Positions 5,774-12,281 of a DNA stretch of 33,766 nucleotides are shown here, in pieces. This stretch comes from a virus, in the IMG/VR virus record IMGVR_UViG_3300032299_000948, positions 1 through 33,766 of that record. The stretch is one strand, 5' to 3'. The notes below the pieces were generated by a model. The model searched no databases, was not told where the DNA came from, and saw only the letters and a program-made list of their open reading frames with translations. Position 1 is the stretch's first letter, and every line of letters starts with the position of its first letter. The position numbers and the translations under genes are program-made.

Positions 5774-6104
5774 GTTGACGATCCTCGGTAGACATCGACG
5801 ACCAGAGCTTGCGCAGGCGATCCTTGAGCTGCTCGGTCACCTCCGGGCCATGCGCCCGCTGGAAGTGCTCCAGCCACTCCCTGCGGTCCTTGTGGCGCAC
5901 CGTCTGCATGACGTGCTGCGCCATCCGCTGGTAGAAGCAGGGCAGGGCATCCAACAGGTGCTGATGGGCGTTGTACGCGTCCCGGTGCATCCGCTCGATG
6001 GCCGTCAGGTGCCCCTCGGCGTGCTGCCTGGTGGGCGAGGCCAGGATCAGCTTGGTCGTGCAGTGCGTGCAGCTGGCCTGCGCAATCTTGTGTTCGCACG
6101 TCAC
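5712..6104 (-). CDS. Cys/His-containing helical hypothetical protein
   Basis: This 130-residue protein begins (M)TCEHKIAQASCTHCTTK, with three Cys and a His in the first 15 residues that could bind a metal. A long helical, His/Arg-rich body follows (ERMHRDAYNAHQHLLDALPCFYQRMAQHVMQTV), then a basic C-terminus. A GTG at 6104 overlaps the regulator stop codon as GTGA. I do not recognise the family. Position and the Cys knuckle suggest a DNA- or RNA-associated early protein. The 62-bp 3' overlap with the nuclease gene leaves the end slightly uncertain. Confidence 0.6.
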   Translation of the reverse strand: MTCEHKIAQASCTHCTTKLILASPTRQHAEGHLTAIERMHRDAYNAHQHLLDALPCFYQRMAQHVMQTVRHKDRREWLEHFQRAHGPEVTEQLKDRLRKLWSSMSTEDRQRDKRKRSPLRALGPQQGRGR

Positions 6105-6283
6105 TTGCCCCCCAGCAGCTGCTGCAGGCGGGTGCCCAGCTCGCCGTAGCGCGGCTTGAGCTGCGCCCGGATGGCCTCGTCGACGATGGACGCACGGCTG
6201 CGCCGCTGATCCTCTGCAGCGCGGTCGAGCAGGGCGCGAGTGTCCTCGCGCAGCCGTACCAGGAAAGGTTTCGTGGAGTTCAT
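6101..6283 (-). CDS. Ribbon-helix-helix (Arc/CopG-like) regulator
   Basis: This 60-residue protein starts MNSTKPFLVRLREDTRALL, a short beta strand followed by helix. It continues AAEDQRRSRASIVDEAIRAQL, the second helix after a turn, as in Arc, MetJ and CopG dimers. It is the first gene of the leftward early arm, divergent from the serine recombinase, so it probably represses one or both arms by binding the 106-bp gap. The ATG at 6283 has AGGGG upstream; a longer in-frame start at 6409 would run through the palindrome and the opposite promoter region and is rejected. Confidence 0.75.
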   Translation of the reverse strand: MNSTKPFLVRLREDTRALLDRAAEDQRRSRASIVDEAIRAQLKPRYGELGTRLQQLLGGK

Positions 6284-6315
6284 TTGCCCCTGCGTAAAGA
6301 ATGCAAACGGGGGGT

Positions 6316-6345
6316 ATTGCACAACGATATCTTCTGTGGTGCAAT
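6316..6345. promoter_or_regulatory. 30-bp palindrome in the divergent early control region
   Basis: ATTGCAC (6316..6322) and GTGCAAT (6339..6345) are perfect 7-bp arms around 16 bp. On each strand TTGCAC and TGCAAT are 17 bp apart, like weak -35 and -10 boxes. The site lies between the RHH regulator and the serine recombinase. It could be the RHH operator, a pair of face-to-face promoters, or a crossover site for the recombinase. The sequence alone does not decide. Confidence 0.6.
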
Positions 6346-6389
6346 GTTCACACCAGCCAATTGAGAGCTGTACATCCAAGGAGATGCAG

Positions 6390-7064
6390 ATGGCACCCCA
6401 TAGCGGCAAGTTCGTCGCTTACTACCGCGTGTCGACCGGACGGCAAGGCAAGTCGGGTCTGGGCCTCGACGCCCAACGCGAGCGCGTCATGACGTATCTA
6501 AACGGTGGCAGCTGGTCGCTGGTTGGCGAGTTCACTGAGGTCGAGTCCGGCCGCATGAACGACCGCCCGGCGCTCGAGTCGGCAATCAAGCTGTGCAAGA
6601 AGGAGAAGGCCACGCTGGTGGTGGCCACGCTCGACCGCCTCACCCGCGACCTCGCGTTCGGCGCGATGCTGCTCAACGACCGGCAGGTCAAGTTCGTCTG
6701 CGCAGACTTCCCCGAGGCCAGCCGCGAGATGCTGCAGATGCGGATGGTGTTCGCCGAGTGGGAGGCCCGCAAGATCGGCGAGCGCACCAAGGTCGCATTG
6801 GCCGAGCTCAAGAAGAAGGGCAAGAAGCTGGGCTCGCCGGACCCGAAGAAGGGCAGCGTGGTGGGTATCGCCAAGCTGCAGGCGAAGGCCGACCGCTACG
6901 CCGACCGCGTGGGTCCGGTGGTGCGCGAGATCATCCGCAAGTCTGGCGCCACCACCCTGCGCGAGATTGCGGCCGCGCTGTCCGCCCGTGGCGTGCAGAC
7001 GCCACGCGGCAACAGCGAGTGGCACGCGTCGCAGGTCAGCAACCTGCTGAAGAGGATCAAGTGA
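6390..7064 (+). CDS. Serine recombinase (resolvase/invertase type)
   Basis: This 224-residue protein carries the serine recombinase catalytic domain. The nucleophile Ser15 lies in YYRVSTGRQ, followed by the conserved GLDAQR and the catalytic segment TLDRLTRD (about 80-87). The long helix AEWEARKIGERTKVAL follows. The C-terminal part (TTLREIAAALSARGVQTPRGNSE...) is a short helix-turn-helix DNA-binding region, so it is a small resolvase/invertase-like member, not a large serine integrase. It may resolve genome multimers, invert a segment or integrate. I see no attachment site or invertible segment. The second ATG (6390) is chosen: AAGGAG ends six bases before it, against zero before the ATG at 6384. 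It is the first gene of the rightward arm. Confidence 0.9.
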   Translation: MAPHSGKFVAYYRVSTGRQGKSGLGLDAQRERVMTYLNGGSWSLVGEFTEVESGRMNDRPALESAIKLCKKEKATLVVATLDRLTRDLAFGAMLLNDRQVKFVCADFPEASREMLQMRMVFAEWEARKIGERTKVALAELKKKGKKLGSPDPKKGSVVGIAKLQAKADRYADRVGPVVREIIRKSGATTLREIAAALSARGVQTPRGNSEWHASQVSNLLKRIK

Positions 7065-7219
7065 TGGACGTCCTGCTGCTCATCGTCATCGCCGGCATCG
7101 TCGGCCAGATCGGTTTTATCTGGTGGTCCAAGCGGCGCGCCGAGCGCGGCTACCTCGAGGCGCGGCGCAAGCAGGCCGAGCTCATCGAGCAGGCCACCAA
7201 AGACACAGGCGACCAGTGA
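7064..7219 (+). CDS. Small single-pass membrane protein
   Basis: This 51-residue protein has one N-terminal membrane segment, LLLIVIAGIVGQIGFIWW, followed by a basic, highly charged helix (RRAERGYLEARRKQAELIEQA). It probably sits in the inner membrane with the tail in the cytoplasm. The ATG overlaps the recombinase stop codon as TGATG, so it is translationally coupled. No family is recognised; small early membrane proteins in phages often act in host takeover or superinfection exclusion, but nothing shows that here. Confidence 0.7.
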   Translation: MDVLLLIVIAGIVGQIGFIWWSKRRAERGYLEARRKQAELIEQATKDTGDQ

Positions 7220-7350
7220 TGCAGCCAGCTGTCGTCGACATCCGCCATCCGGCTAAAGAGTGGAATGTTTCACGGCCATGCGACCGGCGGGGGGAACACA
7301 GCGCACTGACTTGCTGGTCTCATTCGAGCACGACAATAATGGAACCCACC

Positions 7351-7680
7351 ATGGATGATCTGAGCGTCAAACCATTCGACGGCCAGCGCGGTTTAGAGCG
7401 CAAGCAGCTGGCTCAGTACCTAAACCGGGTCGGCCGCGGCGTGAACTGCCGCATGGATGTGCCGATCCTGACCATCGAAGACATCAAGTGGGCAGCGACC
7501 GTGTTCGAGCAGCTGGCCAAAGAGCTCACGCAGCTCGCGTTTACCGACGACCGCAGCGACATCTGGCGGATCCTCGGTGCGCGGTATGCGATGGAGAACG
7601 CACGCGGCGAGCTCGCGTTGCGCAACGCAAAAAAGGCCTCAGAGAAGGCCGCAAAAGAGGCCCAAAAGCGCGCACGGTGA
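7351..7680 (+). CDS. Hypothetical helical early protein
   Basis: The protein is 109 residues from the ATG at 7351 (MDDLSVKPFDGQRG...). It is helical, with a region ILTIEDIKWAATVFEQLAKELTQL, and ends in a lysine/alanine-rich helix (KKASEKAAKEAQKRAR) suited to nucleic-acid contact. The start is uncertain. The frame is open back to an ATG at 7219 that overlaps the previous stop as TGATG (153 residues), and another ATG lies at 7339. I chose 7351 because GGA lies seven bases before it and the upstream peptide looks unlike a folded domain. Function unknown. Confidence 0.6.
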   Translation: MDDLSVKPFDGQRGLERKQLAQYLNRVGRGVNCRMDVPILTIEDIKWAATVFEQLAKELTQLAFTDDRSDIWRILGARYAMENARGELALRNAKKASEKAAKEAQKRAR

Positions 7681-7762
7681 ACCACTACATCTAGTGGTGG
7701 CTCACCTGGCGACCTTTGGGAGCTGTACTTTGGGGTGTAAGACCTTGACCAAGGAGAAAATA

Positions 7763-8047
7763 ATGTTTCATAACAAGCCGCAAGCCGCGTCAGGCCTGCC
7801 TTCCGAGCGGCACAATGTGTATTGTGGTTATTCCCATCGGGACAACTACATAGCAGGTTCGGCGCATAATGTTTATAGGGGTTATTCATCGGCAAAACAC
7901 AACATCTTGGGGTTTGCCCCTGGCCACGGCACCAGCCGGCCAGAACATCTGGCGCCCTGCTACGCAGACACCCTTGAAAGCTTCCCGGAGCGGGTCGCCG
8001 GCACGGTAGCAATCGCCGGCATATTCCTGCTGCTGGCCTTCATCTGA
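7763..8047 (+). CDS. Tail-anchored membrane protein with HNVYxGYS repeats
   Basis: This 94-residue protein has two copies of HNVY(C/R)GYS and a partial third (KHNILG) in its first half. The repeats are also visible in DNA near 7811..7838 and 7864..7889. A C-terminal hydrophobic segment, VAGTVAIAGIFLLLAFI, reaches the last residue, so it looks tail-anchored. AAGGAG (7751..7756) precedes the ATG by 6 bases. The repeat half is AT-richer than neighbouring genes, hinting at recent acquisition. No family is recognised. Confidence 0.65.
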   Translation: MFHNKPQAASGLPSERHNVYCGYSHRDNYIAGSAHNVYRGYSSAKHNILGFAPGHGTSRPEHLAPCYADTLESFPERVAGTVAIAGIFLLLAFI

Positions 8048-8060
8048 CCGGAGGCCGGCC

Positions 8061-8258
8061 ATGCAACAGTTCCGCTATTTCAGCGGCGAGAGCCGCCACG
8101 ACCGCGTCCCGCGCTCCATGCGCGAGGCCTACCAGGCTGGGTACACCCGCCTCCACGTCGACCAAGACAACGGCCGCGATTGGGCTGACACCGCCAAGGT
8201 GTGCGCCATCGTGCTGGCCTGCTCGTGCCTGGTCTACAGCTGCACGGGGGTGGTCTGA
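8061..8258 (+). CDS. Small membrane protein with C-terminal hydrophobic segment
   Basis: This 65-residue protein has a polar, charged first part (SGESRHDRVPRSMREAYQAGYTRLHVDQDNG) and a C-terminal hydrophobic stretch with three Cys (VCAIVLACSCLVYSC). GGAGG lies upstream of the ATG at 8061. It follows another tail-anchored protein by 13 bases, so the two may work together. Function unknown. Confidence 0.6.
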   Translation: MQQFRYFSGESRHDRVPRSMREAYQAGYTRLHVDQDNGRDWADTAKVCAIVLACSCLVYSCTGVV

Positions 8259-8587
8259 TGCAGCTCGCCCTCACGCCGCCGGTGCCTGTAACCGGCAAGC
8301 AGATCCGGGACGCTGTCCTGGACGATCTGGAGAAGCGCCGCTGGGCCTACATTAGCCAGGCCCGCCGCTTCGCCGCTGACTTCGCCCGCCGCTGGGGCGT
8401 GGTCAGCATCAACGACGTGCGCAATGGGTGCCCGCCGCCGGCCGACGTGCCGCCGGCTGCCCTTGGCGCCGTCTTCAAGGAACGCAATGTCTGGGAGGTG
8501 GTGAGCTTCACGCTGGCCAGCCATCCCGCCGCGCACGCCCGTGTCGTCCGCGTCTACAAGCTGAAAGGAGAACATCGTGGTCGGTAA
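8258..8587 (+). CDS. Hypothetical protein upstream of the exonuclease
   Basis: This 109-residue protein is helical and basic at its N-terminus (GKQIRDAVLDDLEKRRWAYI) and then contains RRFAADFARRWGVVSINDVR. Its middle and C-terminal parts (LGAVFKERNVWEVVSFTLAS) have a mixed alpha/beta look, with a possible small DNA-contact fold. The ATG overlaps the upstream stop as TGATG, and the end overlaps the exonuclease start by 11 bp. Its position, coupled to recombination genes, suggests an early DNA-related role. It is not a recognised family. Confidence 0.65.
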   Translation: MQLALTPPVPVTGKQIRDAVLDDLEKRRWAYISQARRFAADFARRWGVVSINDVRNGCPPPADVPPAALGAVFKERNVWEVVSFTLASHPAAHARVVRVYKLKGEHRGR

Positions 8588-9533
8588 GGTCACCCCTGAC
8601 ACCATCATGTCCGCCAGCCGCCTGCCGGCGCTGCTCGGTCACTCGAAGTACAGCACCCCCAACGACGAGCTGCAGCTGTCCATCGACGCCATCAACGGCA
8701 AAGCGCGGGACAACGACAGCAACGAGAGCATGGAGTGGGGCAACCGCCTCGAGGCCGTGATCCTGCGCGAGGCCGCCTGGCGGCTGCAGCTGGACGACCT
8801 CAACACCCACCACCCGTCGGCCTACTTCCACGCCAAGCTGGCGCTGGCGTGCAGCCTAGACGGCGAGGGGCTGGGCACCGGCCACATTGTCACCAGCGAC
8901 CCTGAGAAGGGCATCTACGTCGTCGGGCAGGACACCATCACGCTCGACGGCCCCGGCGTGCTCGAGGCCAAGGTGACCAAGACCCCGCCGGAGGAGGTGC
9001 CGGCCCTGTGGCGCGGCCCGATCCAGCTGCAGGCCCAGATGATGATCACCGACACCCGCTGGGGTGCCGTCTGCGTCCTGTACCAGGGCGTCGAGCTGCG
9101 GATCTTCCTGTTTGAGCGGCATGAGGCGACCGAGCAGGCCATCGCGGCCGCGGTCGACGACTTCCAGCGCCGTCTGAACGCGTACCAGGCGAGCGGCGAG
9201 ATCGAGTGGTACCCGCCGGCCAACAGCGCCGACCTCGACCGGATGTACGCCCACGCCGAGGAGCGGGTGGTCGAGCTGGGCGACGACGCCGGGACGCTGG
9301 CGCTGCGGATCCTCGAGGCCAAGGCCGACAAGGCGCGCTTGGAGGAGCTCATCAGCGCGTCCGAGATAGAGCTCAAGGGGCTGATGCGCGAGGCCGACAA
9401 GGCACGCGCCGGTCGGTTCCAGATCGCCTGGCCGATGCGCAATTACAAGGCGCAGCCGGAGAAGGTCGTGCCGGCAAAGCCCGCGTACTCGGTGCGGCAG
9501 TCGACGCTGTCGATCAAGGAGGTGGTCGCATGA
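8577..9533 (+). CDS. YqaJ/lambda-Exo-like recombination exonuclease
   Basis: This 318-residue protein has the lambda-exonuclease/YqaJ PDDEXK pattern: a Glu in WGNRLE (about 59), the Asp in CSLDGEG (95), GVLEAKVTK (E130-x-K132) and the downstream Gln-rich helix IQLQAQMM (150-156). Such enzymes digest one DNA strand from double-strand ends and hand the exposed strand to an annealing protein, here the RecT-like protein one gene downstream. The C-terminal helical extension (LEELISASEIELKGLMREADKARAG) is typical of phage versions. A GTG at 8577 has AAAGGAG six bases upstream. Confidence 0.88.
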   Translation: MVGKVTPDTIMSASRLPALLGHSKYSTPNDELQLSIDAINGKARDNDSNESMEWGNRLEAVILREAAWRLQLDDLNTHHPSAYFHAKLALACSLDGEGLGTGHIVTSDPEKGIYVVGQDTITLDGPGVLEAKVTKTPPEEVPALWRGPIQLQAQMMITDTRWGAVCVLYQGVELRIFLFERHEATEQAIAAAVDDFQRRLNAYQASGEIEWYPPANSADLDRMYAHAEERVVELGDDAGTLALRILEAKADKARLEELISASEIELKGLMREADKARAGRFQIAWPMRNYKAQPEKVVPAKPAYSVRQSTLSIKEVVA

Positions 9534-9727
9534 AGGGCGAGCTGGCTATCAAGGCGCGCACCGCCGCCGCCAAGGAGCTGCAGAAGCTGGTCTACCAGGT
9601 GCAGCAAAACCCCGAAAAAATTGTCACCCGCGACCAGGCGATGCGCGTCATCGACGGCATCTGCGAGGCGGTGATCACCACCATCGAAACGTATCTCGAG
9701 GAGCAGAACAATGCAGTTAACAACTAG
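9530..9727 (+). CDS. Small protein between exonuclease and RecT genes
   Basis: This 65-residue, mostly helical protein (KGELAIKARTAAAKELQKLVYQ...) has a second helix, RVIDGICEAVITTIETYLEEQ. It overlaps the exonuclease stop as ATGA and the RecT-like start by 17 bp. Its location inside the recombination pair suggests a helper or bridging protein. No family is recognised. Confidence 0.68.
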   Translation: MKGELAIKARTAAAKELQKLVYQVQQNPEKIVTRDQAMRVIDGICEAVITTIETYLEEQNNAVNN

Positions 9728-10739
9728 CAACCAGGGCTTCGCGCCCGTCACCCTGGACGAGGCCATGCGCTTCAGCGAGATGCTGGCCAAGTCGCAGATG
9801 GTGCCCAAGGCCTACCAGGGCCGGCCGGAGGACGTGCTCGTCGCCGTGCAGTGGGGCAAGGAGCTGGGCCTGGCGCCCCTGCAGGCGCTGCAGAACATCG
9901 CCTGCATCAACGGCAAGCCCAGCGTGTACGGCGACGCCGCGATGGCGCTGGTGCAAGCCAGTGCCGTCTGCGATGGCGTCGACGAGCACTTCGAGGGCGA
10001 GGAGGGCACCGGCAAGTACACCGCGGTGTGCATCGCCAAGCGCAAGGGGCGCAACCCCGTCATCGCCAGGTTCAGCGTTGAGGATGCCAAGCGCGCCGGC
10101 CTGTGGGGCAAGTCCGGCCCTTGGCAGGCCTACCCCAAGCGGATGCTGCAGATGCGCGCCCGCGGGTTTGCCCTGCGTGATGCTTACCCCGACGTGCTGA
10201 AGGGGCTGATCACGGCCGAGGAGGCCGCCGACTTCCCAGCCGAGCGCGACATCACCCCCAGCCGGCCGGCCAACCCGCTCGACGTGGTCAAGCCGGTCGC
10301 GCTGCCGGAGCCCGAGCTCGACGCCGGCGTGCCGGCCGAGGTCATGCCGCCGGTCGAGATCTACGAGGCCGAGCTCGATCAGGTGCGCGAGGACGTGCGC
10401 AAGATGGCGGAGCGGGTCATCGACTTCGAGGACGCCCAGCGCGGCGAGGACGTGTCGCCGTCCAACAGCTACCCGCTCATGGTGCCGGGCAAGTCCGAGG
10501 CCGAGGCCGTCTACGCCACGCTTGAGGAGTGGGAGCAGGCCTACGAGGAGATGGCCGAGCGCGTCGCCAACAGCAAGCGGTGGGAGCCGCGCCAGCGCAT
10601 GACCAAGCTGCGCGAGCTCAAGGAGGTCAACGAGACGCTGATCCAGGAGCAGGGCGGCCCGACCCTGGTCGCCAACCTGCAGCGCGGATACCAGAAGCGC
10701 CTCGGCGTGCTCGGCCTCATGACGAAGGGGGCGGCATGA
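9711..10739 (+). CDS. recT: RecT-family single-strand annealing protein
   Basis: This 342-residue protein matches the RecT-type annealing family. An N-terminal helix with LDEAMRFSEMLAKSQMVP is followed by RPEDVLVAVQWGKELGLAPLQALQNIACINGKPSVYGDAAMALV, then WGKSGPWQAYPKRMLQMRARGFALRDAYPDVLKGLITAEEA, which is strongly characteristic. The last third is acidic and variable. RecT coats single-stranded DNA made by the exonuclease and anneals it to a complementary strand, supporting phage recombination and mosaicism. It overlaps genes on both sides in one rightward operon. Confidence 0.88.
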   Translation: MQLTTSNQGFAPVTLDEAMRFSEMLAKSQMVPKAYQGRPEDVLVAVQWGKELGLAPLQALQNIACINGKPSVYGDAAMALVQASAVCDGVDEHFEGEEGTGKYTAVCIAKRKGRNPVIARFSVEDAKRAGLWGKSGPWQAYPKRMLQMRARGFALRDAYPDVLKGLITAEEAADFPAERDITPSRPANPLDVVKPVALPEPELDAGVPAEVMPPVEIYEAELDQVREDVRKMAERVIDFEDAQRGEDVSPSNSYPLMVPGKSEAEAVYATLEEWEQAYEEMAERVANSKRWEPRQRMTKLRELKEVNETLIQEQGGPTLVANLQRGYQKRLGVLGLMTKGAA

Positions 10740-10894
10740 CCCCGAGGCAACAGCAGCTGGTCGAGATCCGCGGCGCGTTGCGCCGTCGATTCGGCCGTAA
10801 TCCGTCCGTCAGGGAGCTCGCGAAAGCGATGAACTGCTCTCACCACAACATCTGGAGGATGCTGAAAGGCATGGGGCCATCCGGCTGCACATAG
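10736..10894 (+). CDS. Small helix-turn-helix protein, last gene of rightward arm
   Basis: This 52-residue protein is almost entirely a helix-turn-helix: TPRQQQLVEIRGALRRRFGRNPSVRELAKAMNCSHHNIWRMLKGM. The pattern resembles the LexA N-terminal DNA-binding domain (lead helix, P-S-V-R-E-L-A, then a recognition helix), but without a protease domain. It may be a late-acting regulator of the early arms. The ATG overlaps the RecT-like stop as ATGA. A strong terminator follows 24 bases downstream. Confidence 0.7.
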   Translation: MTPRQQQLVEIRGALRRRFGRNPSVRELAKAMNCSHHNIWRMLKGMGPSGCT

Positions 10895-10918
10895 CGCGCA
10901 CCACAACACGCAGCCTTT

Positions 10919-10949
10919 GGGCAAGGGTCATCCCTTGCCCTTTTCTTTT
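10919..10949 (+). terminator. Rho-independent terminator of the rightward operon
   Basis: GGGCAAGGG (10919..10927) pairs perfectly with CCCTTGCCC (10932..10940) around a TCAT loop, followed by TTTTCTTTT. It ends the recombination operon. On the minus strand the hairpin lacks a following T-tract, so it acts mainly rightward. The leftward late genes end 18 bp away at 10967. Confidence 0.92.
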
Positions 10950-10966
10950 GCGGCGGTTGTAGCGCG

Positions 10967-11464
10967 TCACAGCGAGCCGTTTTTCAGCGAGCCCGCTCTC
11001 ACCGCGTCGTACTGGGTATAGCAGGCCTCGAGCTCGGCTCGGAGGGTGTCTGCGCGGGCAGCTTCCCCGACAAGAAACTCCGCATCCGGTCGATAAAGCT
11101 CGGCGCCCGTACATCCTGGCTGGCCTTGGGCAGGTCCGGCGCCACCGGACACTGCACCGGGGGCGGGGCGCTGGGCGCGGTCGCGCAGGCTGTCAACCAG
11201 AGCGCGGTGCTGGCGGCTAAGACGGTCGAGCGCATCTCTCTTCTCCCTCTGTTGTTGGTCTGCGGTCTGCTGCAGCTGCTGTTCTGCCTTGCGGACCAGG
11301 TCGACGAGCTTGGCTCGCGCCAGCTCCTGCTGCGCACGGTCGGCGTCCCACTCCCGCTGCACGCGCTCCTTGCCCGAGCTGTAGCCCTTCCACCAGGCGC
11401 CGCCCAGCAACAGCACGGCGGCGACGGCGCCGATCACCCAGCGGTTTATCAGTAGCCCAAGCAT
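10967..11464 (-). CDS. Rz-like inner-membrane spanin (i-spanin)
   Basis: This 165-residue protein has an N-terminal membrane anchor (WVIGAVAAVLLLGGAWW, about residues 9-25). A long periplasmic coiled coil rich in Gln, Arg and Glu follows (ELARAKLVDLVRKAEQQLQQTADQQQ). This is the layout of Rz, which links the inner membrane to the outer-membrane partner Rz1 and fuses the two at lysis. It lies directly after the endolysin with a 16-bp overlap, and Rz1 is nested inside it. The ATG at 11464 is chosen because the hydrophobic anchor follows it directly. Confidence 0.88.
   Translation of the reverse strand: MLGLLINRWVIGAVAAVLLLGGAWWKGYSSGKERVQREWDADRAQQELARAKLVDLVRKAEQQLQQTADQQQREKRDALDRLSRQHRALVDSLRDRAQRPAPGAVSGGAGPAQGQPGCTGAELYRPDAEFLVGEAARADTLRAELEACYTQYDAVRAGSLKNGSL
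10999..11235 (-). CDS. Rz1-like outer-membrane lipoprotein spanin (o-spanin), nested in Rz
   Basis: This 78-residue protein is encoded wholly within the Rz gene in another frame. It has a lipoprotein signal (MRSTVLAASTALWLTAC) with the lipobox LTAC and the lipid-bearing Cys at residue 17. A proline-rich mature part follows (APSAPPPVQCPVAP), as in lambda Rz1. It would be tethered to the inner face of the outer membrane and bind Rz to span the periplasm. GGGAGA lies upstream of the ATG at 11235. Nested Rz1 genes are known in lambdoid phages and indicate a Gram-negative host. Confidence 0.88.
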   Translation of the reverse strand: MRSTVLAASTALWLTACATAPSAPPPVQCPVAPDLPKASQDVRAPSFIDRMRSFLSGKLPAQTPSEPSSRPAIPSTTR

Positions 11465-11904
11465 TTGGCGTGCTCCTCGCGTCTGCGTTTGGTGAGCCCC
11501 GGCAGGGGCTGGCCCTTGAACTTGTCCCAACGCAGGATCTCCGCGCAGGCGCCGGCGTAGTCGCCGACCTTGAGCTTGCGTGCCAGCGTCGAGCTGCAGA
11601 ACGCGCCCGCGCCGATGTTGTAGGTCAGGCTGACGTACGCGTCGAACTCGTACTGGTACATGGGCACCGGCGTGCAGCGGCGCACCGCGGTCTCGAACTC
11701 GCTCGCGTCGTCCAGCAGGCGGACCATGGCGCGTGGCGGCGTGATGCGGTCGCCCATCTTCACGCCCTCGGTGGTGCCGAACCCGATGGTCGGCACGTCA
11801 CCAGGCACCGGGGTGTAGGCCTCGTCGCGGTAGCCCTCATGCAGCGCGATGCCGACCAGCGCCGCAGCCGACAGCGAGAGGGCGGCGACGTGCGTGCGCT
11901 GCAC
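11449..11904 (-). CDS. SAR-type endolysin (lysozyme-like muramidase)
   Basis: This 151-residue protein is a phage lysozyme of the GH24 type. HEGYRDEAYTPVPGDVP carries the catalytic Glu (about 23), followed by TIGFGTT with the Asp/Thr partners near 36-45. SLTYNIGAGAF and LTKRRREEHAKCL are conserved in the family. The N-terminus (AALSLSAAALVGIALHEG) is a weakly hydrophobic Ala/Ser/Gly-rich segment directly before the active site, the hallmark of signal-anchor-release endolysins that the host Sec system exports and that activate when the membrane is depolarised. The start is a GTG at 11904 sharing one base with the holin stop (TAGTG). Confidence 0.88.
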   Translation of the reverse strand: MQRTHVAALSLSAAALVGIALHEGYRDEAYTPVPGDVPTIGFGTTEGVKMGDRITPPRAMVRLLDDASEFETAVRRCTPVPMYQYEFDAYVSLTYNIGAGAFCSSTLARKLKVGDYAGACAEILRWDKFKGQPLPGLTKRRREEHAKCLGY

Positions 11905-12107
11905 TAGACGTCCTTCTGCGCGACCAGGCGCGCCACCAGCGCACCCATCGTGGCAAGCGCCGAGAGGGCGGCGAACAGGTTGCGCGGGATGGCGTCGGCA
12001 TACAGCGGCAGCACGATCTCGCACGCGGTGAGCACGCCGGCGATGATCATCAGCCGGATCGACCAGGCCTTGTTGAGGATCTCGCGCCAGTTCTCGTACA
12101 GCTTCAT
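11904..12107 (-). CDS. Holin-like two-helix membrane protein
   Basis: This 67-residue protein has two likely membrane segments (IRLMIIAGVLTACEIVLPL and LFAALSALATMGALVARL) and charged ends (MKLYENWREILNKAW..., VAQKDV). It directly precedes the endolysin. With a SAR endolysin, even small-pore holins (pinholins) suffice, because depolarisation releases the enzyme. Size and topology fit a class II-like holin; whether it is a pinholin cannot be read from sequence. Confidence 0.8.
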   Translation of the reverse strand: MKLYENWREILNKAWSIRLMIIAGVLTACEIVLPLYADAIPRNLFAALSALATMGALVARLVAQKDV

Positions 12108-12280
12108 TGCTGGTCGGCGTCCAGGAAGCGGCAGAACAAGTCGCCGTCCTCGTCGGTGTCGAGCTCAAGCTGGGTGCCGTCGTCCAGCACCACGCCGAAC
12201 GCGCCGTCCTCGGTGTACACGTCCTCGATGGTCCGGCCCACCAGCGCGTTGAGCCGCTGCTCGAACTCTTCGTCCGTCAC
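12104..12280 (-). CDS. Small acidic hypothetical protein in lysis region
   Basis: This 58-residue protein is very acidic (TDEEFEQRLNALVGRTIEDV... LDDGTQLELDTDEDGDLFC) and strand-rich in its second half. A GTG at 12280 has GGAGGTG about 5 bases upstream, one of the best ribosome-binding sites in the region. The end overlaps the holin gene as ATGA. No signal peptide or membrane segment is present. Function unknown. Confidence 0.65.
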   Translation of the reverse strand: MTDEEFEQRLNALVGRTIEDVYTEDGAFGVVLDDGTQLELDTDEDGDLFCRFLDADQQ

Positions 12281-12281
12281 T

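Noticed and set aside
6390-7064. Proof of a temperate lifestyle from the serine recombinase
   Set aside because: The protein is resolvase-sized, and no CI-like repressor or recognisable attP was found, so integration is not supported.
7219-7350. Extension of the gene at 7351 back to an ATG at 7219
   Set aside because: The overlap with the previous stop is attractive, but the extra 44 residues look unlike a folded domain. Left as an alternative start.
7682-7697. Hairpin CCACTA/TAGTGG as a terminator
   Set aside because: Only a 6-bp stem with no T-tract, so too weak to call.
6365-7738. GAGCTGTAC shared at 6365..6373 and 7730..7738 upstream of rightward genes
   Set aside because: Nine bases in two places with no good -35/-10 context is too little to call an early promoter motif.
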